Of a stretch of 9,793 nt of DNA, positions 1-6,855 are shown piece after piece. Location: contig JAUWNA010000047.1 in assembly GCA_030612905.1 (NCBI GenBank), forward strand, positions 1 through 9,793, in the 5' to 3' direction. A program made the position numbers and the translations under genes. Positions within the stretch are counted from its first letter, which is position 1. Each line of letters begins with the position of its first letter. Source of the DNA: Promethearchaeota archaeon. GTDB lineage: Archaea > Asgardarchaeota > Lokiarchaeia > Sigyniarchaeales > SOKP01. Below the pieces are notes generated by a model, which made no database searches, was not told the DNA's origin, and worked only from the letters and a program-made list of their open reading frames with translations.

Positions 1-715
1 CAATAAAATTGACCTTGGTACCGCAGATAAGCTGTGTACTGCTGTTACTGGCATACGAGATCAAATGGAAAGGTTGAATATTGGTCCAGAAAAATCTAAC
101 TTTATAATGGTAGAAATTGGTTACGGATTTACAGCTGTTCTAGCTATTGAAAACGGACAGATTATTGACGGAATAGGAGGTTCTAACATTATGGGTTTTA
201 GAGCTTGTGGAAGCCTTGATGGAGAATTAGCTTATTTAATTAAACATATTAAAAAAGAAAACATTTACAAGGGGGGAGTATCCTTTATTGCTGGATACGA
301 AGATTTAAGCTTAAAAGAAATTATTTTACTAGCTCAAAAAGACGAACAGACAAAGATGGCTCTTAACGCATATGTCTCAGATGTAACTAAAGCGATTTAC
401 GGAATTTCTTCTTCTTTTTCAAGCAAAGATAAAAAATACGAAATATTATTAGCTGGAAGAGGATCTGAGTTACAATTCATAAAAGATAAAATTGTAAGCA
501 GTATAAACATCGGTGCTCCCGTTAAATTGATGAAATCTTATAGTAGCCTATCCAAACGTGCTGCTCAAGGCGCTGCATTCATAGCAAATGGTTTGTTGGG
601 GGGCGAGTTTGAACCTATAATAAGTAATTTAAAGATTAAAGAAGCTAAGGGCTCAATTTTAGACGATATTTTTATTCCATTTGATAAAGAAAAATTATTG
701 AGTGATTTAAATTAA
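1..715 (+). CDS. DUF1464 family protein (predicted butyrate-kinase-like), 5' end cut by the window
   Basis: The reading frame is open from base 2, so the gene continues off the left edge and the ATG at 65 is internal. Residues read before that ATG (KIDLGTADKLC) are a typical conserved piece of DUF1464 (COG2441, annotated as predicted butyrate kinase, in the sugar-kinase/Hsp70/actin fold). About 237 residues are visible, against roughly 330-350 for the family as I recall it. Further family-like segments are MVEIGYGFTAVLAIENG, a FRACGSLDGELAYL segment, and a nucleotide-site-like LLAGRGSELQ. The biochemical role is not established; 'kinase' is a fold-based guess. The stop (713-715) overlaps the apparent start of the next gene, so the two are probably cotranscribed and translationally coupled. 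This hints at a link to pterin or C1 metabolism, which is inference. Family assignment is confident; function is not. Confidence 0.85.
   Translation, partial: NKIDLGTADKLCTAVTGIRDQMERLNIGPEKSNFIMVEIGYGFTAVLAIENGQIIDGIGGSNIMGFRACGSLDGELAYLIKHIKKENIYKGGVSFIAGYEDLSLKEIILLAQKDEQTKMALNAYVSDVTKAIYGISSSFSSKDKKYEILLAGRGSELQFIKDKIVSSINIGAPVKLMKSYSSLSKRAAQGAAFIANGLLGGEFEPIISNLKIKEAKGSILDDIFIPFDKEKLLSDLN
702..706 (+). promoter_or_regulatory. SD-like GTGAT supporting the ATT start at 711
   Basis: GTGAT can pair with the AUCAC of an archaeal 16S rRNA 3' end and lies 4 nt before ATT 711. It is inside the end of the DUF1464 gene, as expected for a translationally coupled start. Such a short match could be chance. 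Confidence 0.4.
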
Positions 716-2288
716 GAAAATTTTAATTATTACTGGTCTAAGTAGCTATCCTATCATAAAGAAAGTTATAGAGCCTATTAAAAAATACAAAATTGATGTA
801 TATAAAGCTCCTATAACTATTTCTGCTTTTTTATCGGAAGCTTTAGTTGAAGATATTATAAAAGATGTCTCTCTAAGTGAATACACTTTAATTCTCCTTC
901 CGGGATTCGTTCAGTGGGATACTACAAAAATAGAAGAGCAATATTCAATAGATATAAAGAAAGGTCCTGAATTCGCTTCCGACCTTCCTATGATCTTAAA
1001 ACATTTAGAAACTTTTAAATTATCAAATAAAGTTGCAGCAAATAAGATATTGGAGATTTCTTGCGAAAATATATATGAAGAAATTGTTAAGGAACAGATC
1101 GAAATAGCTAAGAATGATCTTGGATTCCATACTTTTTATATCAACAAACAAATCTCAGATATTCTAATTGGGCGTAATCTTCCTCCTCCGATTATTGCCG
1201 AAATTGTTAATTGTCCAGAAAAAAGTAATCAAGAAATTATTAAAAAAGCAAAACATTATATCGAATCTGGTGCCGATATTATTGATATTGGATGTGTGGC
1301 AAACAAAATATATCCAGAGAGGGTAAAAGAAATTGTTAATCTTATACGAAATAAGTTTAATGTCTTAATTAGTGTCGATTCAATGGAAAAAAGCGAAATA
1401 TTGGCTGCTGTTGATGAAGGCGTTGATATGATCCTAAGTTTAGATCTTGGAAATTATAAGGATCTCTTAAGTATTCCTAGAGATATACCTATTGTAATAT
1501 TACCAACAAACATCAAGTCATCCTATTTCCCTAAAGAACCAGAAATAAGAGTTAAAAATTTATTTAAATTAACGCAAGAATTGAGACAAGAAGGATTTAA
1601 AAAGTTAATTGCCGATCCACTATTAGAGACCCCCATCGTTCCAGGGATTTGCAATTCTTTGGAAGCATATTTCTTGTATAAAAAGCAAGTTTTAAAAGAA
1701 GAAAATAAGATATTGGAAAGACCTCTCTTTTTTGGTGTTTCTAACGTTGTAGAGCTTATGGATATCGATTCGGTGGGAATAAATGGGTTGTTAGCAAGCA
1801 TCGCAATTGAATTGAATATGGGGATATTATTTACCGTTGAACATAGCACTAAATTAATGGGTGGGGTATCTGAGCTTAAAGAGAGCGTGAAACTAAATTA
1901 TATCTCAAAATTAAAAAAAACACCTCCTATTAATCACGGCATTAAAATTTTTAAAGCAAAAGGAAAAACTAGTCAAAAAATTCCCGACATTGATAAAACA
2001 AAAGCCATTTTTGTGAAGAAATATGATCTTGGCTATACTCCCGATAAAAAAGGATATTTTAAATTCTATGTCAACCATTACGCTAAAGAAATCTACGCTA
2101 TGTTTTTTTCTAACGATAACATTCTTCTCAAGACTTTAATAGGAAGTAGTGCGGAAGCACTTGGTAAAAAAATTCTTGAATTAAACTTAACTAACAGTTT
2201 GGCTCATATTAACTATATCGGACGAGAGTTAAGTAGAGCAGAATTGTGCTTGACTTTGGGCAAACCTTTTATTCAAGACAACCAATAA
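711..2288 (+). CDS. Dihydropteroate-synthase-like protein with N-terminal DUF6513-type domain, probable ATT start
   Basis: Archaeal DHPS-related protein (TIGR00284-like), expected to bind a pterin in tetrahydromethanopterin-type cofactor synthesis; the exact reaction is unproven. Counting from ATT 711 gives 525 residues. Residues 1-93 form an N-terminal domain starting KKILIITGLSSYP, with LILLPGFVQWD and KKGPEFASDLP just before the first ATG (990). This domain is a normal part of the family, so an ATG start would amputate it. The TIM-barrel DHPS domain follows: PPIIAEIVN near 159, GADIIDIG 187-194, ISVDS near 220, ADPLLETPIVPG near 301, GVSNVVELMDIDSVG near 342, VEHS 376-379. The C-terminus carries YIGRELSRAEL near 502. 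The frame has a stop at 708-710 and no ATG, GTG or TTG before 990, leaving ATT 711 as the best start. It overlaps the upstream stop by 5 bp, with an SD-like GTGAT at 702-706. Confidence 0.85.
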   Translation: MKKILIITGLSSYPIIKKVIEPIKKYKIDVYKAPITISAFLSEALVEDIIKDVSLSEYTLILLPGFVQWDTTKIEEQYSIDIKKGPEFASDLPMILKHLETFKLSNKVAANKILEISCENIYEEIVKEQIEIAKNDLGFHTFYINKQISDILIGRNLPPPIIAEIVNCPEKSNQEIIKKAKHYIESGADIIDIGCVANKIYPERVKEIVNLIRNKFNVLISVDSMEKSEILAAVDEGVDMILSLDLGNYKDLLSIPRDIPIVILPTNIKSSYFPKEPEIRVKNLFKLTQELRQEGFKKLIADPLLETPIVPGICNSLEAYFLYKKQVLKEENKILERPLFFGVSNVVELMDIDSVGINGLLASIAIELNMGILFTVEHSTKLMGGVSELKESVKLNYISKLKKTPPINHGIKIFKAKGKTSQKIPDIDKTKAIFVKKYDLGYTPDKKGYFKFYVNHYAKEIYAMFFSNDNILLKTLIGSSAEALGKKILELNLTNSLAHINYIGRELSRAELCLTLGKPFIQDNQ

Positions 2289-2296
2289 GTAGAATT

Positions 2297-2306
2297 AAAA
2301 AAAAAA
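2297..2306 (-). terminator. T10 tract just after the small monooxygenase-like gene
   Basis: Ten consecutive A on the plus strand read as ten T on the minus strand, beginning 4 nt beyond the minus-strand stop at 2311-2313. Archaeal RNA polymerase commonly terminates at such oligo-U stretches. No hairpin is apparent. The opposing plus-strand gene has no comparable T run before it meets this gene. Confidence 0.55.
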
Positions 2307-2310
2307 GATT

Positions 2311-2601
2311 TTAAACTATTTCAAAACAAGTTTTTAAATCCATCCCGGGCTCCAATAACGGAACTAATTTCGCAGTTGCTTTAGCTAAGTTAGCGATGTG
2401 TGTTTTCATTGCTTCTTCGCTTTCGTATTTCTCGTAAAGTATAATCGTATTTTTAAATTTACGACCTGCGACTGTGTGAGGGGTGTATTCTAAAGTTCCT
2501 GGTTCTGAATTTTTTATCTGAGGGACTATTTCCTTCAAAACTTCAATTGCCTCATCGAGTTTGCCTTCTTTTACTTTAAGTGTGGCTATTATCGTTACCA
2601 T
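2311..2601 (-). CDS. Antibiotic biosynthesis monooxygenase (ABM) / YgiN-type small protein
   Basis: A 96-residue soluble protein of the dimeric alpha/beta-barrel ABM family (PF03992-like; YgiN putative quinol monooxygenases). The pattern is clear: an N-terminal beta strand MVTIIATLKVKEGK, a helix EAIEVLKEIVPQ, EPGTLEYTPH, the ILYEKYESEEAMKTHI segment (family consensus roughly 'E.w.s.eal..H'), and a C-terminal helix-strand. The length is normal for the family. Members act without a metal or cofactor on quinols or polyketides, or simply bind small molecules, so the substrate cannot be told here. It stands alone, 22 bp from the convergent DHPS-like gene and divergent from the dehydrogenase gene, with no sign of operon partners. 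An AAGGT at 2611-2615 (minus strand) lies 9 nt before the ATG and supports the start. Confidence 0.85.
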   Translation of the reverse strand: MVTIIATLKVKEGKLDEAIEVLKEIVPQIKNSEPGTLEYTPHTVAGRKFKNTIILYEKYESEEAMKTHIANLAKATAKLVPLLEPGMDLKTCFEIV

Positions 2602-2610
2602 TTTTATTTT

Positions 2611-2615
2611 ACCTT
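2611..2615 (-). promoter_or_regulatory. Shine-Dalgarno-like AAGGT for the ABM gene
   Basis: Read on the minus strand, AAGGT sits 9 nt before the ATG at 2601. It is a reasonable match to the SD core AGGAGGT and implies a leadered transcript. The TATA-like stretch TTATATGG around 2656-2666 (minus strand) could be its promoter, but this is weak. Confidence 0.4.
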
Positions 2616-2730
2616 GTACATCTAATCTTGAACTAAGTAATAATTACACTTAAAAATCCATATAAGTAAAACTATCCTAAATTAATTATACCTTTTAATC
2701 GATCTTAAATTATTATCAATTGAAGTATTA

Positions 2731-2740
2731 CTTAAATAAA
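2731..2740 (+). promoter_or_regulatory. Possible TATA box of the CBS-fused dehydrogenase gene
   Basis: CTTAAATAAA is centred about 31 nt before ATG 2767, which would place transcription initiation only a few bases before the gene. It lies in the 165-bp divergent spacer (2602-2766) between the ABM gene and the dehydrogenase. That spacer is very AT-rich and holds no gene that I can see. An SD-like AAGGA at 2754-2758 also precedes the ATG by 8 nt and would need a longer leader, so TATA and SD suggest different starts. The assignment is tentative. Confidence 0.3.
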
Positions 2741-2766
2741 GATAAGAAAAAATAAGGAAAGAAATC

Positions 2767-4629
2767 ATGATTCCAAAAAAGATGGATGTATATCTTCGAG
2801 AGAACCTTCCGGAAGCTACTCTAAAAAATAGACTTAAAAAAGATAACGGGAAGTGTTATCTAGAATTTACCAATGTTGACGAGCACCTTTTATCAAGGTT
2901 AGGAATTGTAAGCGATAGACTTGGGCCCCAACTTGTAGCTTGTATATGGGATGAGAGCTCACAATTAGAAATTGGGGGGTATTTAGTAGTCGATAACCTT
3001 TCTATGGGAAGACCATCTATGGGGGGTATTCGGATGTTACCAGACATAACTCCCTCTGACATACATAATTTAGCTCGAGGCATGACTCTAAAAAACGCAG
3101 CTGCTAACCTTCCTTATGGGGGTGGAAAATCAGGTATTGTGGCTGAACGAACTATCTCTCCTGAAGAACACGACGAAATCGTTAGCGGTTTTGCCCGTTT
3201 GATACGACAATATAAAGATATTTATGTTCCAGGTCCAGATGTTGGAACTAAAGATGCTGATATGAAATTAGTTGCTATAGAAAATGGATTGGATAGCGCT
3301 GTATCTAAACCAGCTGATATGGGTGGTAATCGAATAGATGAATTAGGGGGTGCAGCGGGAGGGGTTGTGATTGCGTTGCAAACTTTGTTGAAAATTCTAC
3401 CACGATTGAGAGTTTTACCTCAATTTGCTAATTTAGAAATACCCGAAGAGAGAGATCTTACGTTAATTATTCAAGGATTTGGAGCTGTTGGAGCACATGC
3501 TTCACGTATACTAAAAGAAAGAATCTCTGAGGCAAAAGTAATAGGTATAAGTGATTTGGAAGGTTATTTATATAATGAAAATGGGCTTCCAATTGAAGAA
3601 CTTTTCGGTTTATGGAAAAACTTTGGCTTAGTTACTAATACATATTTTAAAGATAAGGTTGCACCCGAGGGATATAAACATCCAACCAAATTTTCTACAA
3701 ACGCTAATAACTTACTTCTTGAGAATGCTTTCTGTATGGTACCTGCTGCTCCAATATTTAATTATCTAGGCGTACGCTCTTCTGATGAAGCATCGATGTT
3801 AGTCGATCGAATGGGAAAATGGGCTGTAATTATTGAAGGTGCAAATACTTACTCTCCAGATCCCAATAGAAGGGCAGCTAGAACCCGCATGGAACAAATA
3901 GTGTATGGCGAAAAAGGCGTGATGATAGCTAACGATTATTTAGTTAATTCGGGGGGAGTAATATTTGCCGCTCAAGAACATATTATCAATACACCTGAAA
4001 ACCTTCAAATACCGGACGAAATGTTAGGAAATCGTGAAGCAGTAGAAAAATGGCTAAAGGATCACGAAGATTACTTTGCTAAACTATCAAAACAACGCTT
4101 AATAGCGGGAGAGGAATATAGAGAAAATGTTATTCACCATAACATGATTGAACTAGTTGATTTATTAGCAGCTAACCCAGACATGCTACCTTGTACAGCT
4201 GCGCAGCGTGTAAGCATCCAACGCCTTTCTGCAAAAGAAAGCCAACGAACTGCTAAGGATATAATGGTTCCGACTCCAACAATAGATATGAATAGTAGCA
4301 TGCAAGATGCTGCAAAGTTAATGATAGATAAAAATAGTGGTATTATAGCCGTTCTTTCCGAAGGTAAACTTATAGGAGTTGCAACCGATTGGGATATAAC
4401 CCAAGCTACTGCTGATGGAGTGTGTGATGTTATCGTTGAAAAAATTATGACTAAAGATGTCATAACAGCCTCTCCGGATTATACTATGCTAGACATTGTA
4501 CGTGAATTAGAACAATATCAAATTTCTGCTATGCCAGTTGTTAAGGACGGAAAGGTTTTAGGAAAAGTAAGTTCAGATTTAATTACACAACGTTATGTCT
4601 TAAGTCTTTTACAAGATCACAGAATTTAG
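2767..4629 (+). CDS. Glu/Leu/Phe/Val-family amino-acid dehydrogenase fused to a C-terminal CBS pair
   Basis: A 620-residue NAD(P)-dependent amino-acid dehydrogenase, predicted to interconvert an amino acid and its 2-oxo acid. The N-terminal catalytic domain has MGGIRM (85-90), MTLKNAA with Lys109, PYGGGKSGI with catalytic Lys121, and GPDVGT with Asp158. The Rossmann domain has IIQGFGAVG (234-242), with Asp263 after the second strand suggesting NAD preference. NSGGVIFAAQE follows at 394-404. Residues about 495-612 are two CBS motifs (AKDIMVPTPTI..., EKIMTKDVITASP...), which usually bind adenine nucleotides or SAM and regulate the host enzyme. Ordinary members of the family are about 350-450 residues and lack this module. 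Met85 replaces the lysine that contacts the glutamate gamma-carboxylate in hexameric glutamate dehydrogenases, and Ala401 aligns with the serine doing the same, so a hydrophobic substrate is more likely. The gene ends overlapping convergent cofH by 4 bp. Confidence 0.9.
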   Translation: MIPKKMDVYLRENLPEATLKNRLKKDNGKCYLEFTNVDEHLLSRLGIVSDRLGPQLVACIWDESSQLEIGGYLVVDNLSMGRPSMGGIRMLPDITPSDIHNLARGMTLKNAAANLPYGGGKSGIVAERTISPEEHDEIVSGFARLIRQYKDIYVPGPDVGTKDADMKLVAIENGLDSAVSKPADMGGNRIDELGGAAGGVVIALQTLLKILPRLRVLPQFANLEIPEERDLTLIIQGFGAVGAHASRILKERISEAKVIGISDLEGYLYNENGLPIEELFGLWKNFGLVTNTYFKDKVAPEGYKHPTKFSTNANNLLLENAFCMVPAAPIFNYLGVRSSDEASMLVDRMGKWAVIIEGANTYSPDPNRRAARTRMEQIVYGEKGVMIANDYLVNSGGVIFAAQEHIINTPENLQIPDEMLGNREAVEKWLKDHEDYFAKLSKQRLIAGEEYRENVIHHNMIELVDLLAANPDMLPCTAAQRVSIQRLSAKESQRTAKDIMVPTPTIDMNSSMQDAAKLMIDKNSGIIAVLSEGKLIGVATDWDITQATADGVCDVIVEKIMTKDVITASPDYTMLDIVRELEQYQISAMPVVKDGKVLGKVSSDLITQRYVLSLLQDHRI

Positions 4630-5750
4630 TGAAATTTTAAGATTTTATATAATGTGTCTCTCTGTGCTGGGCGTTTTCCTGCAGCTTTAATAATTTCAAT
4701 TATTTCCTCTGGAGATAAGTACTCTCCAAATTTACCTCCAGCACTCGAAGAGATATTTTCTTCCATTAGAGTCCCAGAAAAATCGTTTACTCCATAATTA
4801 AGAGATACTTGAGCAAATTTTGGACCTAATTTAACCCATGAACATTGAATATTGTCAATGTAATTGTTAAAAAATATTCTTGCTACGCAGAAGAGTTTCA
4901 AATCTGCCATTCCAAAACTTTGTTTTAAAGGGAAATCTGTTAGGGTCGATAGCATTGGTTTTTCCTTAATAAAGGGTAATGGAACAAATTCAGTAAAACC
5001 TGAAGTCTCCTTTTGTATCTCCCTTAACACCTCAAGGTGTTTGATTCTGTCTTGCAAATCTTCGATATGGCCATACATCATAGTTGATGTAGTAGGGATC
5101 CTTAATTTATGAGCTGTATTTATTACATTAATCCATTGAGATGTTGATATTTTATTGGGGCATATGATTTTCCTAACATCATCAACTAAAATTTCAGCGG
5201 CAGTACCGGGCATTGAATCTAATCCCGCTTTCTTTAATTCTTTTAATGTATTTTCAATAGAAGCTCCATATAATTTTGACATATAAAATACTTCTTGAGG
5301 TGAAAAAGCGTGCGTATGTATGTTAGCATCGACTTCTTTTACAATCTTCAAAATTTTTAGATAATAGTCAAAATTAAGTTCGGGATTTATTCCACCTTGG
5401 ATACAAACCTCCGTACATCCAGCATTTTTAGCCTTAATTATTTTTTTTCTAATTTCTTCATGAGTTTGTAAAAAACTTTCTTTATCCTTATTTGAAACGC
5501 TAAAAGAGCAAAATTTACAATTCTGATAACAGATATTTGTAAAATTTATATTTTGATTTATAATAAACGTTACAAGATTATTTTTCTTCTCAATACAAAT
5601 CTGATCGGCTATTTGCTGTAAAGCAAAGAATTCTTTTCCTGTAATTTTTAGAAGTTTTAAGGCTTCTTCTGAGGTTATTTCCTCTGAATTCTCTGCTTTT
5701 TTAAGAATTCTTTTTATTTCTGGTTCGATGTGATTATATATCTGAGGCAT
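4626..5750 (-). CDS. cofH: CofH: 5-amino-6-(D-ribitylamino)uracil-L-tyrosine 4-hydroxyphenyl transferase
   Basis: Radical-SAM enzyme of F420 synthesis. It cleaves SAM to a 5'-deoxyadenosyl radical and attaches the hydroxybenzyl part of tyrosine to 5-amino-6-ribitylaminouracil; CofG then closes the ring to Fo. The 374 residues are the usual length. The [4Fe-4S] motif is C74-x3-C78-x2-C81 (ICYQNCKFCSFS). It is followed by the CofH-like GCTEVCIQGGINP (111-123), NIHTHAFSPQE near 143, STMMYGHIE near 222, FVPLPF near 255, and the C-terminal NDFSGTLMEENIS (322-334) and GKRPAQRDTLY, all typical of CofH rather than CofG or the related MqnC/MqnE. It is the last gene of the minus-strand operon. Its start lies inside the end of cofG (17-bp overlap) with no evident SD, suggesting translational coupling. 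Its 3' end overlaps the convergent dehydrogenase gene. Confidence 0.95.
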   Translation of the reverse strand: MPQIYNHIEPEIKRILKKAENSEEITSEEALKLLKITGKEFFALQQIADQICIEKKNNLVTFIINQNINFTNICYQNCKFCSFSVSNKDKESFLQTHEEIRKKIIKAKNAGCTEVCIQGGINPELNFDYYLKILKIVKEVDANIHTHAFSPQEVFYMSKLYGASIENTLKELKKAGLDSMPGTAAEILVDDVRKIICPNKISTSQWINVINTAHKLRIPTTSTMMYGHIEDLQDRIKHLEVLREIQKETSGFTEFVPLPFIKEKPMLSTLTDFPLKQSFGMADLKLFCVARIFFNNYIDNIQCSWVKLGPKFAQVSLNYGVNDFSGTLMEENISSSAGGKFGEYLSPEEIIEIIKAAGKRPAQRDTLYKILKFH

Positions 5751-6855
5751 TTAGATTAATATTATCTATGTTTTTTTTAATATTTTCTGAACAGAATCCT
5801 ATTTTATTAATATATTTTTTATATATTGGGAGTCTTTCTTCAAGATTATATCCATTTCGGTTGCAAATCTTTTTTAAATAATCAATTTTAGGCCATGAAT
5901 GCTCTGGGTTGATATAATCTAAAGTAAAGGGGGAGATTCCGCCAAAATCATCAATACCCATTTCTATAGCTTCTGTCTCGTAATTCTGGATTAAATTGGG
6001 CGGTATTTGAATAGCAATATCATTTCCAAATATTAATTTTGCGATTCCAGCAGTTTTGAGGGTTTCTTTAATAGTTATGGGGTTTCTTGGATTATACCGT
6101 ATGCCCTTTTTCTCTTTAAAGTTTTGTATGATAACCTCTTGTATATGACCGTATTGAAGATTGATTTTCTTAATTAAAAACAGATCTTTTATCCTATCTT
6201 CAAAACTCTCTCCAATTCCTAATAATAAACCAGTAGTGAAGGGAATTTTTAACTTTCCCGCATTTTTAATGTGTTCGATTCGATTTTCAGGTATTTTACC
6301 AGGCGAGTTTTCGTGAACTCCACCGCTTTTATAAAGATTTTTGCCAGTACTCTCTAACATTAAACCCATACTAGCATTATATTCCTTTAAACATTTTAAT
6401 TGCTCAAATGTAAGCAAGCCAATGTTGGTATGAGGTAAAAAATTCATGTTTAATAGATTTGTGCTTAAATTCTTAACAAATTGTAAGAAATCGCCAAAAT
6501 TTCTTTTTTCTAACTCTTTCTGAACTATTTGAAAGCTATCTGGAAGTTCACCCGACATTAATAAAGCTTCCTTACATCCATATTTTGCAGCATTTTGAGT
6601 TATCAAATCAACTTTTTCATCTTTAATTAACACAACATTTTTTTCCCCCGTTTCTTTAACGATTCTATGATTATAAAAACAATATCCACATTGGTTTTGA
6701 CAATAATTAGAAAGGGAAAGGGTAAAATTCTTTGAATATGTTATAATTTTTTGCTCTTCTTTATCTAACTCATTTTTTATTTCATTAACTTTTTCTTTTA
6801 ACTTTCTGATTGATAAAGATTTTAATTCTTTCACTTTTTTTATATCTTCCGTCAT
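5734..6855 (-). CDS. cofG: CofG: 7,8-didemethyl-8-hydroxy-5-deazariboflavin synthase subunit
   Basis: Second radical-SAM half of Fo synthase. It cyclises the CofH product to the deazaflavin chromophore of coenzyme F420, releasing 5'-deoxyadenosine. The cluster motif is C52-x3-C56-x2-C59 (YCQNQCGYCF). Other CofG signatures are LLMSGELP (98-105), LPHTNIGLL (140-148), MGLMLEST (163-170), GKIPENRI near 186, TTGLLLGIGES (207-217), the EVIIQNFK segment (240-247) and IDDFGGISP (301-309). At 373 residues it is slightly longer than many CofG proteins. The excess lies in a charged, helix-prone N-terminus (about residues 1-38, rich in K and E), which may be a coiled coil. ATGA at 6855-6852 joins its start to the arfC stop (4-bp overlap) and no SD is visible, so translation is probably coupled. 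CofG and CofH as separate proteins is the usual archaeal arrangement. Confidence 0.95.
   Translation of the reverse strand: MTEDIKKVKELKSLSIRKLKEKVNEIKNELDKEEQKIITYSKNFTLSLSNYCQNQCGYCFYNHRIVKETGEKNVVLIKDEKVDLITQNAAKYGCKEALLMSGELPDSFQIVQKELEKRNFGDFLQFVKNLSTNLLNMNFLPHTNIGLLTFEQLKCLKEYNASMGLMLESTGKNLYKSGGVHENSPGKIPENRIEHIKNAGKLKIPFTTGLLLGIGESFEDRIKDLFLIKKINLQYGHIQEVIIQNFKEKKGIRYNPRNPITIKETLKTAGIAKLIFGNDIAIQIPPNLIQNYETEAIEMGIDDFGGISPFTLDYINPEHSWPKIDYLKKICNRNGYNLEERLPIYKKYINKIGFCSENIKKNIDNINLNASDI

Noticed and set aside
65..67. ATG at 65 as the start of the DUF1464 gene
   Set aside because: The frame stays open to base 2 and encodes the conserved KIDLGTADKLC block before it, so the start is outside the window.
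690..730. Programmed frameshift fusing DUF1464 to the DHPS-like protein
   Set aside because: There is no convincing slippery heptamer plus structure, and both proteins are known as separate full-length families; overlapping coupled genes explain the junction more simply.
1523..1849. Minus-strand open frame opposite the DHPS-like gene
   Set aside because: It lies wholly antisense to a well-supported gene, has no recognisable motif and has no start signal.
2602..2766. A small RNA or extra small gene in the divergent spacer
   Set aside because: Only AT-rich promoter-like sequence is visible, with no stable hairpin and no coding frame with a start signal.
2856..3083. Minus-strand open frame of 75 codons opposite the dehydrogenase
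   Set aside because: It is a shadow of the conserved N-terminal dehydrogenase domain and no protein family is recognisable.
4134..4463. Minus-strand open frame with a hydrophobic, membrane-like composition opposite the dehydrogenase/CBS region
   Set aside because: The hydrophobicity is explained by the complement of the CBS-coding codons; there is no independent support.
4864..5112. Plus-strand open frame of 82 codons within cofH
   Set aside because: It is antisense to the conserved C-terminal half of cofH and lacks an SD or family match.
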